DNA of 30,439 nucleotides from Caldifarciminota bacterium UBA2202. Lineage in GTDB: Bacteria; Hydrothermota; 32-111. This document shows, piece by piece, positions 1 through 7,807 of the stretch. The DNA lies in the NCBI GenBank assembly GCA_002327905.1, contig DCUY01000013.1, forward strand, positions 1 to 30,439, read 5' to 3'. Each line of letters begins with the position of its first letter. Positions within the stretch are counted from its first letter, which is position 1. The notes under the pieces were generated by a model that saw nothing but the letters and a program-made list of their open reading frames with translations, was not told the origin of the DNA and did not search any database. The position numbers and the translations under genes were made by a program.

Positions 1-1250
1 CGCTGAAATCATACACCCCATCAGGATATACTGTTGTAACTGTACTATCGGCTTCCCATTCCAAATGTGATATGTCTCCAAGATAAAGATTCTTAACCAC
101 TGTATTCGCAAACCTCTTCATGTCCTCTTCCGTAAATATCATTTCCAAAGTGTTATCCTGTTTTGACATATTGTAATAATGCTCAGCTAAATAAAAACTA
201 TATGCCCCATGGGTTATGTCATCCGGTCTTCCACTATCAGAATTAATATACAGACTTCTCCATACATACGCATCTTGATCATTCAATTCCAATCTCCTCT
301 TAAACGCCCTCGCTATTAACTCTGCTTTGTTCTTATATTTTTCTGTTCCTGTTAATTCATACACATTAAGCAACGCCCTCCCCATTAATAGCAAATGATT
401 CATCGCTACTGTATCGCCGTTCACCAATGTGTGCCATATCAAATCCGGATTAACATTCTCCTCCCATATATACACACCGTAATACCTATTACTAATTGTA
501 TCGTAGATGCTATCACACCACTCATTATCATGCGGCGCTATGCTCAATTCTATTGTGTCTATAAATGACTCTCTGTTCATTCCATATCTGCCCCACAAAC
601 CGTCCCTGTCAAGTATTATCCCAAACTCCGCCTTTATATCTATCAACAATGCAGTTAATGATATATATACACTCGCAAAACAACTGTCTGCGTAGTCTGT
701 GTTTATTCTCTCACCTTCTTCATAATACCTCGTCAGTATATCAATAATCATTCCGCTATCATTTCTTGCTATATACTTCGAATATACCAAATTCCGCCAC
801 ACAGGCTCTGTTATCGAATGCCCCAATGTGTCTATATATGAACACACACCTCTTATATCATCACGCCAATTATCTATCTTCTTTATACTCACTGCCGCAC
901 TGTCAAGATATCTTATCTCTCCCGTCGTCTCATATAATCTCAACATACTCTTTAAGCTGATCGCCACTCCCCATGATAATTCCCCCTTGTCATTCCCTAT
1001 CCCATATCCAAGCAGGCTGTCGCATATCTCATATATGTCCTTCTCGATACCGCCTGCTATCCTCGAATTGAACAATACCTCCATGCTGTCTCTGCTTATA
1101 TCTCCTAATCCGTATATTGCTATAAATGTTGACATTGAAAACAGTATTAATACTATCAGCTTAATCGCTGATTTAGTAGAGAGAGAGAGAGTAACCCCTT
1201 GCCTCGGGCATAACTCCATTTCCATCAATCCGATTCAACTTTCTTTTCAT
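1..1250 (-). CDS. Membrane-anchored protein with probable alpha-helical toroid domain; partial, 5' end out of frame at a (CT)7 tract
   Basis: An open frame runs on the minus strand from about 1225 to the window edge (about 408 residues, no stop), so the 3' end is missing. It opens with a basic/polar segment and one hydrophobic helix (KLIVLILFSMSTFIAIYG), then a Trp/Tyr-rich helical region resembling alpha/alpha-toroid carbohydrate-active proteins (for example PDDITHGAYSFYLAEHYY); I do not recognise the family. The best start is ATG 1250, with GGAGG 6 bases upstream and a sigma70-like promoter before that. From this ATG, however, the reading frame reaches TAA at 1175-1173 after 25 codons, just past a (CT)7 tract. 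Adding one CT unit, or removing two, would join the RBS-linked start to the body. In-frame alternatives ATG 1225 or 1219 lack a good Shine-Dalgarno. Fold assignment is inference; the frame relation is directly read. Confidence 0.75.
1178..1191 (-). repeat. (CT)7 dinucleotide tract inside the 5' coding region
   Basis: Seven AG units on the plus strand (CT on the coding strand) lie between codon 20 of the RBS-supported start and the hydrophobic anchor of the gene. The tract length decides which frame continues: 14 nt gives an early TAA, whereas 16 nt or 10 nt would be in frame with the long ORF. This is the arrangement of simple-sequence contingency loci. Confidence 0.85.
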
Positions 1251-1284
1251 TTTCTCCTCCTTTTTTATTTTTACCAATGTCTTT

Positions 1285-1312
1285 ATTATAAAACCATACC
1301 GCTCAAAGTCAA
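1285..1312 (-). promoter_or_regulatory. Sigma70-like promoter for the 1250-start gene
   Basis: On the minus strand TTGACT (1312-1307) and TATAAT (1290-1285) are separated by 16 bp. Transcription would start near 1277, giving a short leader holding the GGAGG at 1260-1256 and ATG 1250. The rest of the 1251-1516 gap is AT-rich; I see no gene or clear terminator in it. A plus-strand TTGACA near 1337 has only a weak partner -10. Confidence 0.65.
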
Positions 1313-1516
1313 TAGTCTTTTTTTGTCATTTGACAAAGCGCCATTTCTCGCTCTATTAAAGAAGTTTTTTGTCAATTTGATTATAGAAATAATGCTTTTA
1401 GTTGCTTCTATGCCGTTTTAAAATAAATGACAGTTTGATAATTTTTTTCTGTGAAAATTGATTAGATGGCTTTTATATAGACTTTCTTAAATCAAGTTAA
1501 ATTGTATTTTTCAATG

Positions 1517-4500
1517 TCATCTGATGAGCATTATCTTTTTAGTGAATGAATCTTTTGAATTATCTATTCTTATGAAGTAAACACCATTTGCGAGCTTTCT
1601 TTCTGAATTGTCAAAACCTCTCCATACAATTCTGTTTATACCTGATGATTTTACTGATATTTTATCATTAAATACAACGCGGCCTAAGGAGTTGAATATA
1701 CTAATATTCACATCCTCTCCTGCAAGAGCAGAATACATTAATGAAAGTTCATTTGAGACAAGATTCGACTTCATTGATACAAATCCGAATTCAGGAAGTC
1801 TCGTCAAAGAGACAAGCTCCTCTATTCCTATGGTCTTTTCAAAGAATAGCATTATTCTTTTAACCCATTCTTTTTTGCAGGACACGGAATCAACATCATC
1901 AATACTTCCAATGTCAAAAGAGGAGCCGACTGTTCTGTAATTTTCATCTTCATAAGAGACTGCATAAATATCAGAACCGATTGAGAAGAGTCTCTTTGCT
2001 CCATACAGAGTGTCTATTACATCAAGATAGAGTCCGCCGCTGTAAGGAAGATTCATATCATAGGAGATTGTACTGCTATTCCCATTAAAAAGAAGAGTTG
2101 AGTCAGGAATTCCGTCAATTCGTCCTTTTATTTTAAAAAGATTCGCAAAATCATATCCTCCGGAGTACTTAACATCCCAGTACCAGACCTCTCCGCCTTC
2201 AAGGTAAAAATTCAGAAGCCCCGCATTGCAAAGTGAGTCTATTGCCTTAGGAATAGAATCAGAGGAATTAATAATACTGTTATTGAGATAATATCCGTCT
2301 GTCAGGAATATGTTTTTATAATTTTTAAGATTGCTCTTTGAAACAGTATAGAGATAATCCCCAAAATATCCCAATTCGCCAAGAAGCGAGTCAATAAGCA
2401 TTCCTGAGACCTTGTCCTTTGAATAGTCGAGGACAAGATAATCTTTTTTGTTTATTGAAAATGTGAATGAGAATGAATCGGATATTTTGAAAGTATCAGA
2501 ATAGACAATTTTAAATCCGCTTTCTGCGAAAGTGTCAGAGATGCTCTTCACAAAAAATCTCAGAGTGTCACTGTAAAGAGTCTCTTCGCCGGGGATAAGA
2601 GCAAATGCAAAAGATGAATCCAAAAATTCAATCATATTGGAATCATCAGGAGAGAGATTGAAACGCGCGCTCTTATCGTCAATTGATGAAAGATTCGCAA
2701 TGCTTAAAACTATTTTAACAGTATCAAGAGATGAGATGCCTGTTTTTTTATCTGTATAATCCGCATTAAATACATTTATTTCAGGTGATTTTATTTTAAC
2801 CTGTTTTTTGACTGTAGAGACAGAGTCATTCGCATCTTTAAATATGAATACTATAGTATCCCTTGTATTGTTTTTTATTCCGGAATCAACAAACGCTGTG
2901 ATTGCATCCAAACCCCAGACTGAATCAGACAAAAGAATTGTATCAGGAAAATAAATAATCGGTGAGACAAAATTAAGATATGATTTTGTCGTGTAAAGCG
3001 AACATTGGAGAGAGAAGAGAGTCTCCTTTCCGAGATTCTCTATGAAAATATTAAATGCGCCTGTATCAAACGGCGAGAATTGACTGTCAGGAAGATTAAT
3101 TGTAAAAACCGTATCCATGAAACTGCTTTCAATCAGATGCGGATAGAAACCCGATGATACAACCTGAGAGACCAATTCATCATATCTATAATTCGGTTTG
3201 CTTGCCATAAAATATAGAGAATCCCCATTTGAGCCCGGATTATTGAATGTAATATTTCCTATTGAATCAGTATAGCCGACCTGATTTGGTTTGCCGTGAA
3301 AAAGCAATGATACCAAGGCATTTGCCACTGGAGTAGAGGATGATTCCTCTGAAACGTGAACATCTATATAATTTGATGATTCAGGTATAAGATTTAGAAC
3401 ATTCAGCTGAAGAGTATCTTTGATTTGAGTAAACAGAGCAAGTGACGGGTCGCCGAGAATATTGTACATTTCATAATACCTCTTTGAATACCCTTCGCCT
3501 GAATATGCGGAATAGACTCCCATCTTTGCCTTATTCATCAGCTTCCCTATAAAAAATATTCCTGAATCTGCAAGTGCATCAAAGAAACTTCTCTCCATAT
3601 AATCATCCTCATCCCAATATGAATATACTGAAGATCCCATATAGGATACAGCCCCCTTGTCCTCAGCCTTAACCCATGTCTCCCCAAAACAATCCGATGA
3701 ATAAGCATAATCGCCTGTGAGACATGCATAGCTTGAAACAAATGGAAGCATGTCCTGATTTAAAAGCGCATTTATATTCGCCTGTGAAAAAACAGGACCC
3801 TGCCATGATGTCCGGCTTCCGTGCCCTGAGTATGCAGCAATTGACTTGCCTGAGTTGATTGCACTTGCAACATCAGTGCCTGAATTGTAACTATAGAACA
3901 ACGAATCCACACTCATTCCTACGCTCCTCATTTTCTGGGCGGCATAAATTTGAGTTGATTCGGCAAGTAAATGGAATGAGGGATCATCAGAAGCCATCAA
4001 ATATCCGTTATTCACCCATGAATCACCTGAAAGCCACTCTGATTTTTCATACATTACTGTTTTATCTGCCATAATTTTAAGATAAGCTGTATCCGATGAA
4101 GGGAATCTTCCTATATACACATCAGGAATAAAATCGCTTCCTGACAAAAGTGAATAATAAAGATCAGTGTTAGGAGCGTTTTCCTCAGTGCCTATAAAAT
4201 TTGGAATTATATTTACATCACCTGCAAGAAGAATGAATTTCAATGGAACAGATGAAGTATCATAGACAGACTGAATCGCGTCTTTTATGTCAGTATTGAG
4301 AGTTCCCACAGTGTCAATATCCAAAATTTCAGTATAAAAACCCTGCTTAGTCTTAAAATCAATAAACTCCGCTATGGAATTTATAAGAAAGGATTTTGTG
4401 ACAATCAGATATTTCGAAGGAACATCATCCCAATCATTTGAGAATTCAGAAATACCTCCGACAATTTCAAAACTGATGTCGGAATATACAATTAATTCAT

Positions 4501-5002
4501 TATCCTTTGAAGAGTAGGAATACGGAAATAACTCAATTATACTCACGTACATATTCCCTTCTCTGCCTGCATTTATAATTTCAAAAGGCCTTTCAGGATA
4601 AATTTTCCCTGAATTATAGAATTCCTCATTTATTTCAAAATTAAAATTGTTCTGCTGTTTGCTTACGGATTTCTGCACTGGATAGACCCTTCCGGAGAGT
4701 TTCACTGACTGCCGGTTATTCAATGAAATATTCTTCACACTCAAGAGTCCGTCTGTCGAATATACTGTAAACCTCACAGCAGGAAGCTTCGGCATGCCCA
4801 CAGAATTTGTAAATGAATTTCCTTTTAGAGATACATAATCTTTATTTTCAGAGTAATCAAGTTTGTTGATTTTAATTCTATAATATCCGCTGAGTCTCTC
4901 TACAGAATAATCCTTCTCCCCCTTATTGAATACAATTTCACCTGCAGAGAAATATAAGGAAAAAAAGACAAATAATAAGATAAAGATGATTTTCTTATTC
5001 AT
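1517..5002 (-). CDS. Secreted gingipain-like cysteine protease (peptidase family C25) with C-terminal FlgD/T9SS-like domain
   Basis: An 1161-residue secreted protein. An N-terminal signal peptide (KKIIFILLFVFFSLYFSAG) is followed by a propeptide-like beta-rich region and then a C25 caspase-fold domain. The catalytic dyad is visible: His394 in SGHGS and Cys427 in SYACLTGD, 33 residues apart, the same spacing as gingipain R. Asp-rich VYIGRFPSS and GDPSLALF motifs of the family are also present. After residue about 520 come Ig-like beta repeats. The last about 75 residues (FNSLGRVVF, WRGFDNSERKLANGVYFIRI) are the FlgD-Ig/T9SS type-A-like C-terminal domain. It would act extracellularly or at the cell surface. 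It lies 56 bp downstream of the DUF3078 gene on the same strand, probably co-transcribed. The protease call is firm; the type 9 export route is inference, since no por genes are in the window. Confidence 0.9.
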   Translation of the reverse strand: MNKKIIFILLFVFFSLYFSAGEIVFNKGEKDYSVERLSGYYRIKINKLDYSENKDYVSLKGNSFTNSVGMPKLPAVRFTVYSTDGLLSVKNISLNNRQSVKLSGRVYPVQKSVSKQQNNFNFEINEEFYNSGKIYPERPFEIINAGREGNMYVSIIELFPYSYSSKDNELIVYSDISFEIVGGISEFSNDWDDVPSKYLIVTKSFLINSIAEFIDFKTKQGFYTEILDIDTVGTLNTDIKDAIQSVYDTSSVPLKFILLAGDVNIIPNFIGTEENAPNTDLYYSLLSGSDFIPDVYIGRFPSSDTAYLKIMADKTVMYEKSEWLSGDSWVNNGYLMASDDPSFHLLAESTQIYAAQKMRSVGMSVDSLFYSYNSGTDVASAINSGKSIAAYSGHGSRTSWQGPVFSQANINALLNQDMLPFVSSYACLTGDYAYSSDCFGETWVKAEDKGAVSYMGSSVYSYWDEDDYMERSFFDALADSGIFFIGKLMNKAKMGVYSAYSGEGYSKRYYEMYNILGDPSLALFTQIKDTLQLNVLNLIPESSNYIDVHVSEESSSTPVANALVSLLFHGKPNQVGYTDSIGNITFNNPGSNGDSLYFMASKPNYRYDELVSQVVSSGFYPHLIESSFMDTVFTINLPDSQFSPFDTGAFNIFIENLGKETLFSLQCSLYTTKSYLNFVSPIIYFPDTILLSDSVWGLDAITAFVDSGIKNNTRDTIVFIFKDANDSVSTVKKQVKIKSPEINVFNADYTDKKTGISSLDTVKIVLSIANLSSIDDKSARFNLSPDDSNMIEFLDSSFAFALIPGEETLYSDTLRFFVKSISDTFAESGFKIVYSDTFKISDSFSFTFSINKKDYLVLDYSKDKVSGMLIDSLLGELGYFGDYLYTVSKSNLKNYKNIFLTDGYYLNNSIINSSDSIPKAIDSLCNAGLLNFYLEGGEVWYWDVKYSGGYDFANLFKIKGRIDGIPDSTLLFNGNSSTISYDMNLPYSGGLYLDVIDTLYGAKRLFSIGSDIYAVSYEDENYRTVGSSFDIGSIDDVDSVSCKKEWVKRIMLFFEKTIGIEELVSLTRLPEFGFVSMKSNLVSNELSLMYSALAGEDVNISIFNSLGRVVFNDKISVKSSGINRIVWRGFDNSERKLANGVYFIRIDNSKDSFTKKIMLIR

Positions 5003-5058
5003 AATCTAATAATAATCATCTTTAATCCTTTTGTCAATCACACTTCAAGGAATATAAA

Positions 5059-5931
5059 TTACAGGAACTTGTAATTTATTCCTATGCCTAAAGTCTCCTT
5101 GATTCTCGTCTTCAAATCAACCTCTTTATCATATAAAACCTGAATATTGAGATTCATAGTGAAATACTCGCCTATTTTGACTGACAAAATATTGTCAAAT
5201 GCCGCATCAACCATCTTCCAGTCATTTTCATTCGGCAGACCGACAAGGGAATTTGCCTCAGAATAGAAGAGCGCCTTGTAAAGAGAGAATCTTCCCGTAT
5301 AAGTCGCATTCTCCTTGAAAGGAATGATAGCATCACTCACAAACTCTACACCTCCGTCATTTGTCATATCCGATCCTCTTGACATATTGAGAGTATCAGT
5401 AATGAAATTTCTGTTTAAGCTTTGTTTAAATGCAGCTCCAATTCTTGAAGATATCTCCGCATTCATATTTTTATATATTACGCGTGCAATACCGAAACTC
5501 TCAGTTATTCTCAAAGGGTTCACATAACATGCTTTGAGAGTATCCGATTCATCAATAAATTGGCTTTCTACTCGAAGACCCGCAAATGGGTCTACAAGCC
5601 AATTTAAAGTGATTTTTTCAATAGATTCCAGATCAATTACATCGGATGATTTCGTCGGATCTCCCCATAAAGAATCGGATTTCATTTTGCTTGATGTCTG
5701 ACCAAATGAAAGTTTAACCCTGTTTGATGAATTAAGATATGAATAAATTTGTTTTTGAAAATTGCCATTGCCATTAATAACCCAATTAAAGCTTGATGCC
5801 TCCTCTCCAGCCCAATTGTCGGAATAGTTGTTTAAATTCATAAGAAATGACGCGTCAAATGCTTTTTGCCACTCCTCGCCTGCTGCCAAGAGGAAAGACA
5901 ATATAATAATTATTGATATTATTCTTTTCAT
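5059..5931 (-). CDS. DUF3078-type outer-membrane beta-strand protein
   Basis: A 290-residue protein with a signal peptide (KRIISIIIILSFLLAAG). The mature protein starts with WQKAFDASFLMNLNNYSDNWAG, the N-terminal pattern of the DUF3078 family seen in Bacteroidetes and related Gram-negatives. The remainder alternates short amphipathic strands and ends in an aromatic-hydrophobic strand (GIGINYKFL), consistent with an outer-membrane barrel. Function is not known. ATG 5931 lies 6 bp after the mscL stop, and the C25 protease follows after 56 bp, so the three genes look like one transcript. Family assignment is from recalled sequence pattern; the barrel is inference. Confidence 0.75.
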   Translation of the reverse strand: MKRIISIIIILSFLLAAGEEWQKAFDASFLMNLNNYSDNWAGEEASSFNWVINGNGNFQKQIYSYLNSSNRVKLSFGQTSSKMKSDSLWGDPTKSSDVIDLESIEKITLNWLVDPFAGLRVESQFIDESDTLKACYVNPLRITESFGIARVIYKNMNAEISSRIGAAFKQSLNRNFITDTLNMSRGSDMTNDGGVEFVSDAIIPFKENATYTGRFSLYKALFYSEANSLVGLPNENDWKMVDAAFDNILSVKIGEYFTMNLNIQVLYDKEVDLKTRIKETLGIGINYKFL

Positions 5932-5937
5932 TTTAAC

Positions 5938-6375
5938 CTACTTTATTTCAGAAGTGCAATTCGGACATCTGCTTGCATTGATATTTATCTGTGAAAAGCA
6001 GAACGGACATTCTTTTGTCGTCGGAACAGCAGGTGACTCTTCCTTCTTCCTGTTTAATTTGTTCACCTGCTTTATAAGCAGAAATATTACAAATGCTACA
6101 ATCATAAAATCAAGAAGAACATTTATAAAGAGACCGTAATTTATAGTTGCTGCTCCGGCCGCCTTTGCATCGGTAAGTGATTTGAATCCTTTGCCTGATA
6201 AATCTATAAAGAGATTTGAAAAATCCACTTTTCCTATTAGAAGTCCTAAAGGCGGCATAAGAATATCATTTACAAGTGAAGTTATAATCTTTCCGAATCC
6301 TGCCCCCAATATTATTCCTACTGCAAGGTCAAGCATGTTGCCTTTTAATGCAAATTCTTTGAATTCTTTAAACAT
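5938..6375 (-). CDS. mscL: Large-conductance mechanosensitive channel MscL with C-terminal zinc ribbon
   Basis: The inner-membrane channel opens on membrane tension to release solutes during hypo-osmotic shock. The N-terminal amphipathic helix and TM1 (FKEFALKGNMLDLAVGIILG) are classical MscL. TM2 is at about residues 81-104 (GLFINVLLDFMIVAFVIFLL). At 145 residues it is of usual size. The C-terminus differs from the E. coli helix bundle: it has two CxxC pairs (Cys123/126 and Cys137/140, CPFC...CPNC), a small zinc ribbon known in a subset of MscL proteins. ATG 6375 has GGAGG just upstream. It is the first gene of a minus-strand group with the DUF3078 protein and the C25 protease, divergent from the plus-strand gene at 6448. 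Confidence 0.95.
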   Translation of the reverse strand: MFKEFKEFALKGNMLDLAVGIILGAGFGKIITSLVNDILMPPLGLLIGKVDFSNLFIDLSGKGFKSLTDAKAAGAATINYGLFINVLLDFMIVAFVIFLLIKQVNKLNRKKEESPAVPTTKECPFCFSQININASRCPNCTSEIK

Positions 6376-6390
6376 ACATCCTCCTTTATA

Positions 6391-6418
6391 TTGATTTCTA
6401 TATTTTTTACATTATACT
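6391..6418 (+). promoter_or_regulatory. Sigma70-like promoter for the small Cys-rich gene
   Basis: TTGATT (6391-6396) and TATACT (6413-6418) are 16 bp apart on the plus strand, about 30 bp upstream of ATG 6448, which has an AAGGAGGAG ribosome binding site. The divergent mscL start lies just to the left. Confidence 0.5.
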
Positions 6419-6447
6419 AATTTAAAACTGTTTTTCAAGGAGGAGAA

Positions 6448-6666
6448 ATGGCAGATTGCACACATCTTGAAAAGTGCCCTTTTTTCAATGACAGAATGCA
6501 GTCAATGCCCGCTACTGCAGACATTGACAAAAAAAGGTATTGCAGAGGAGAGTTTTCCAATTGCGCGAGATTCAGAGTTTCAAAAGTTTTGGGAAAGGAA
6601 AAATTTCCTTCTGACTTGCTCCCGAATCAGTCGGACAAAGCAAATGAAATAATAGCCGCCGGTTAA
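6448..6666 (+). CDS. Small conserved cysteine-rich protein of unknown function
   Basis: A 72-residue soluble protein with four cysteines (Cys4, Cys10, Cys32, Cys39) in CTHLEKCPFF and YCRGEFSNCARF contexts. This spacing suits a metal site or small Fe-S cluster. The pattern (EKCPFFNDRM, MPATADIDKKRYCRG, FPSDLLPNQ) resembles a family of short hypothetical proteins found in anaerobes; I do not know a function. It has a strong Shine-Dalgarno (AAGGAGGAG) and its own promoter. It sits 69 bp before arsR, which has a separate promoter, so it is probably not part of the arsenic operon proper. Confidence 0.75.
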   Translation: MADCTHLEKCPFFNDRMQSMPATADIDKKRYCRGEFSNCARFRVSKVLGKEKFPSDLLPNQSDKANEIIAAG

Positions 6667-6687
6667 AATCCTAAATTCTTTAGAGTC

Positions 6688-6715
6688 TTGACTTTGTATA
6701 ATAGAATGTTATACT
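6688..6715 (+). promoter_or_regulatory. Sigma70-like promoter of the ars operon
   Basis: TTGACT (6688-6693) and TATACT (6710-6715) with a 16-bp spacer lie directly before a perfect 10-bp-arm palindrome (6716-6739) that would cover the transcription start. A repressor bound there would block initiation. Confidence 0.65.
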
Positions 6716-6739
6716 ACATATAAAGGAATCTTTATATGT
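6716..6739 (+). promoter_or_regulatory. Probable ArsR operator palindrome overlapping RBS and start codon
   Basis: Two perfect 10-bp arms, acatataaag (6716-6725) and ctttatatgt (6730-6739), flank a 4-bp centre (gaat). The element begins one base after the -10 box and contains the AAGGA ribosome binding site and the arsR ATG (6736-6738). Known ArsR/SmtB operators are 12-2-12-like ATA...TAT palindromes, which fits autoregulation. In RNA the same arms would pair and hide the RBS and start codon. Confidence 0.6.
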
Positions 6740-7005
6740 TAATTGATAAAAATTTTCACAAGGTCAGAGCCATTTCCGATAAGACCAGATACAGAATAAT
6801 GCGAATGCTCATTCAAAGAGAGCTCTGCGTGTGCCAGATTCAGAAGGAGCTCTGCATGTCTCAGCCGAGGATTTCAAGGCACCTGAGCATACTTAAGAAA
6901 GCAGGATTACTCGGTTCAAAAAGAGAGGGAAAAATGATTTTTTTCTTTATAATAGAGACAAAAGCGAATAAAAAATTCCTTGATTTTTTAAGGGAGGAAA
7001 AATGA
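6736..7005 (+). CDS. arsR: ArsR/SmtB-family metalloregulatory repressor
   Basis: An 89-residue winged-helix repressor. The family signature ELCVCQIQKEL is at residues 29-39, with Cys31 and Cys33 in the alpha3 metalloid-binding motif and a further Cys40. The recognition helix is MSQPRISRHLSILKKAGLL (about 41-59), followed by the wing (REGKMIFFFI). As(III) or a similar thiophilic metalloid would bind the cysteines and release DNA. It is the first gene of the redox/arsenic operon. Its start codon lies inside the palindrome at 6716-6739, suggesting autorepression, and its TGA overlaps the arsC ATG by 4 bases. The exact inducer is inferred from the neighbouring arsC and permease. Confidence 0.9.
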   Translation: MLIDKNFHKVRAISDKTRYRIMRMLIQRELCVCQIQKELCMSQPRISRHLSILKKAGLLGSKREGKMIFFFIIETKANKKFLDFLREEK

Positions 7006-7412
7006 ATAAGATAAAGATTCTCTTCGCATGCGCAGAAAACTCATTCAGGAGCCAGATAGCAGAGGGTGTTGCAAAGACTTTTTTCTCAGATTATATTGAC
7101 GCCTACTCAGCAGGTTCAAAGCCATCCGGAAAAATTCATCCAAACGCAGTCAAAGTTCTTAAAGAAATCGGCTATGATGCTTCAAAGAGCAATTCAAAGG
7201 GATTTTTGGATTTGGATGTGCAGGAGTTTGATTATCTTATAACAATGGGATGCGGAGATGTCTGTCCTTTTTATCCTGCAAAAGAGGATGTGAATTGGGA
7301 GCTTCCCGACATAAAGAATGAACCGATAGAAGAAATTCGGGAGCTTCGCGAAGATATTAAAAAAAGAATGTGTGAGTTGTTGAAAAAACATTTTAAGGAG
7401 ATTATATGTTAA
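7002..7412 (+). CDS. arsC: Arsenate reductase, thioredoxin-linked low-molecular-weight phosphatase fold
   Basis: A cytoplasmic enzyme reducing arsenate to arsenite. The P-loop CAENSFR (Cys10-X5-Arg16) binds the oxyanion. The second redox pair is in TMGCGDVCPF (Cys84, Cys88), and the general-acid Asp region follows (NWELPDI). These three cysteines define the LMW-PTP-type ArsC recycled by thioredoxin rather than the glutaredoxin-linked E. coli type. At 136 residues it is of normal length. ATG 7002 overlaps the arsR stop (ATGA) and has GGGAGG upstream. Its own 3' end carries the AAGGAG of the next gene, whose start overlaps it by 7 bases. The two thioredoxin-like proteins downstream are plausible electron donors. 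Confidence 0.93.
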   Translation: MNKIKILFACAENSFRSQIAEGVAKTFFSDYIDAYSAGSKPSGKIHPNAVKVLKEIGYDASKSNSKGFLDLDVQEFDYLITMGCGDVCPFYPAKEDVNWELPDIKNEPIEEIRELREDIKKRMCELLKKHFKEIIC

Positions 7413-7807
7413 AATTTTTCATTCCATTATCAGTGGCTTTCTTTCTATGTTCATGCGCGCCCTCAAATACTGCTGTCAGCAGAATCAATGGATCCGGCGA
7501 GACAGAGACTGCGGATTCAATCAAAACAGCAAAAATTACTTTTCTTGAACTCGGATCAGACGGATGCACACCATGCCAGATGATGAGACCCATTATGGAA
7601 AAAGTCACTGAAAATTATAAAGAAAAGGTTGAAGTGATTTTTTACGATGTCAATACTGCGGCAGGAAGCCCTAAAGTTAAGGAATACAAAATAAGAGTAA
7701 TACCCACACAAATATTTTTGGATTCCGAGGGAAAAGAAATTTTCAGGCATGAGGGATTCTATCCTTACGAAAATATAGAAAAACTAATTGACGGGTGGCT
7801 TGAATAG
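7406..7807 (+). CDS. Thioredoxin-like lipoprotein (CTPC active site)
   Basis: A 133-residue protein. A hydrophobic N-terminus ends in FFLCSCAPS, a likely lipobox with Cys17 as the lipidated residue, so it should be tethered in the periplasm. The thioredoxin fold follows, with redox motif Cys54-Thr-Pro-Cys57 and the cis-Pro loop VIPTQIFL; the usual WC is replaced by GC. It probably takes electrons from the CcdA-like membrane protein encoded next, with which it shares one base (TAG/GTG overlap). The start ATG 7406 has AAGGAG upstream, within arsC. An alternative reading of the N-terminus as a non-cleaved anchor cannot be excluded. Confidence 0.85.
   Translation: MLKFFIPLSVAFFLCSCAPSNTAVSRINGSGETETADSIKTAKITFLELGSDGCTPCQMMRPIMEKVTENYKEKVEVIFYDVNTAAGSPKVKEYKIRVIPTQIFLDSEGKEIFRHEGFYPYENIEKLIDGWLE

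Noticed and set aside
1173..1250. Programmed ribosomal frameshift at the CT tract
   Set aside because: No slippery heptamer, downstream stem or internal Shine-Dalgarno is evident. Repeat-length variation explains the layout more simply.
1337..1380. TTGACAAA...TTTGTCAA inverted repeat in the first intergenic gap as a terminator
   Set aside because: The loop is long, there is no T-run, and the arms are AT-rich enough to be chance.
828..1421. 197-codon plus-strand ORF
   Set aside because: It lies opposite the minus-strand gene and runs through its promoter, RBS and CT tract. It has no RBS and low-complexity composition, so it is a shadow.
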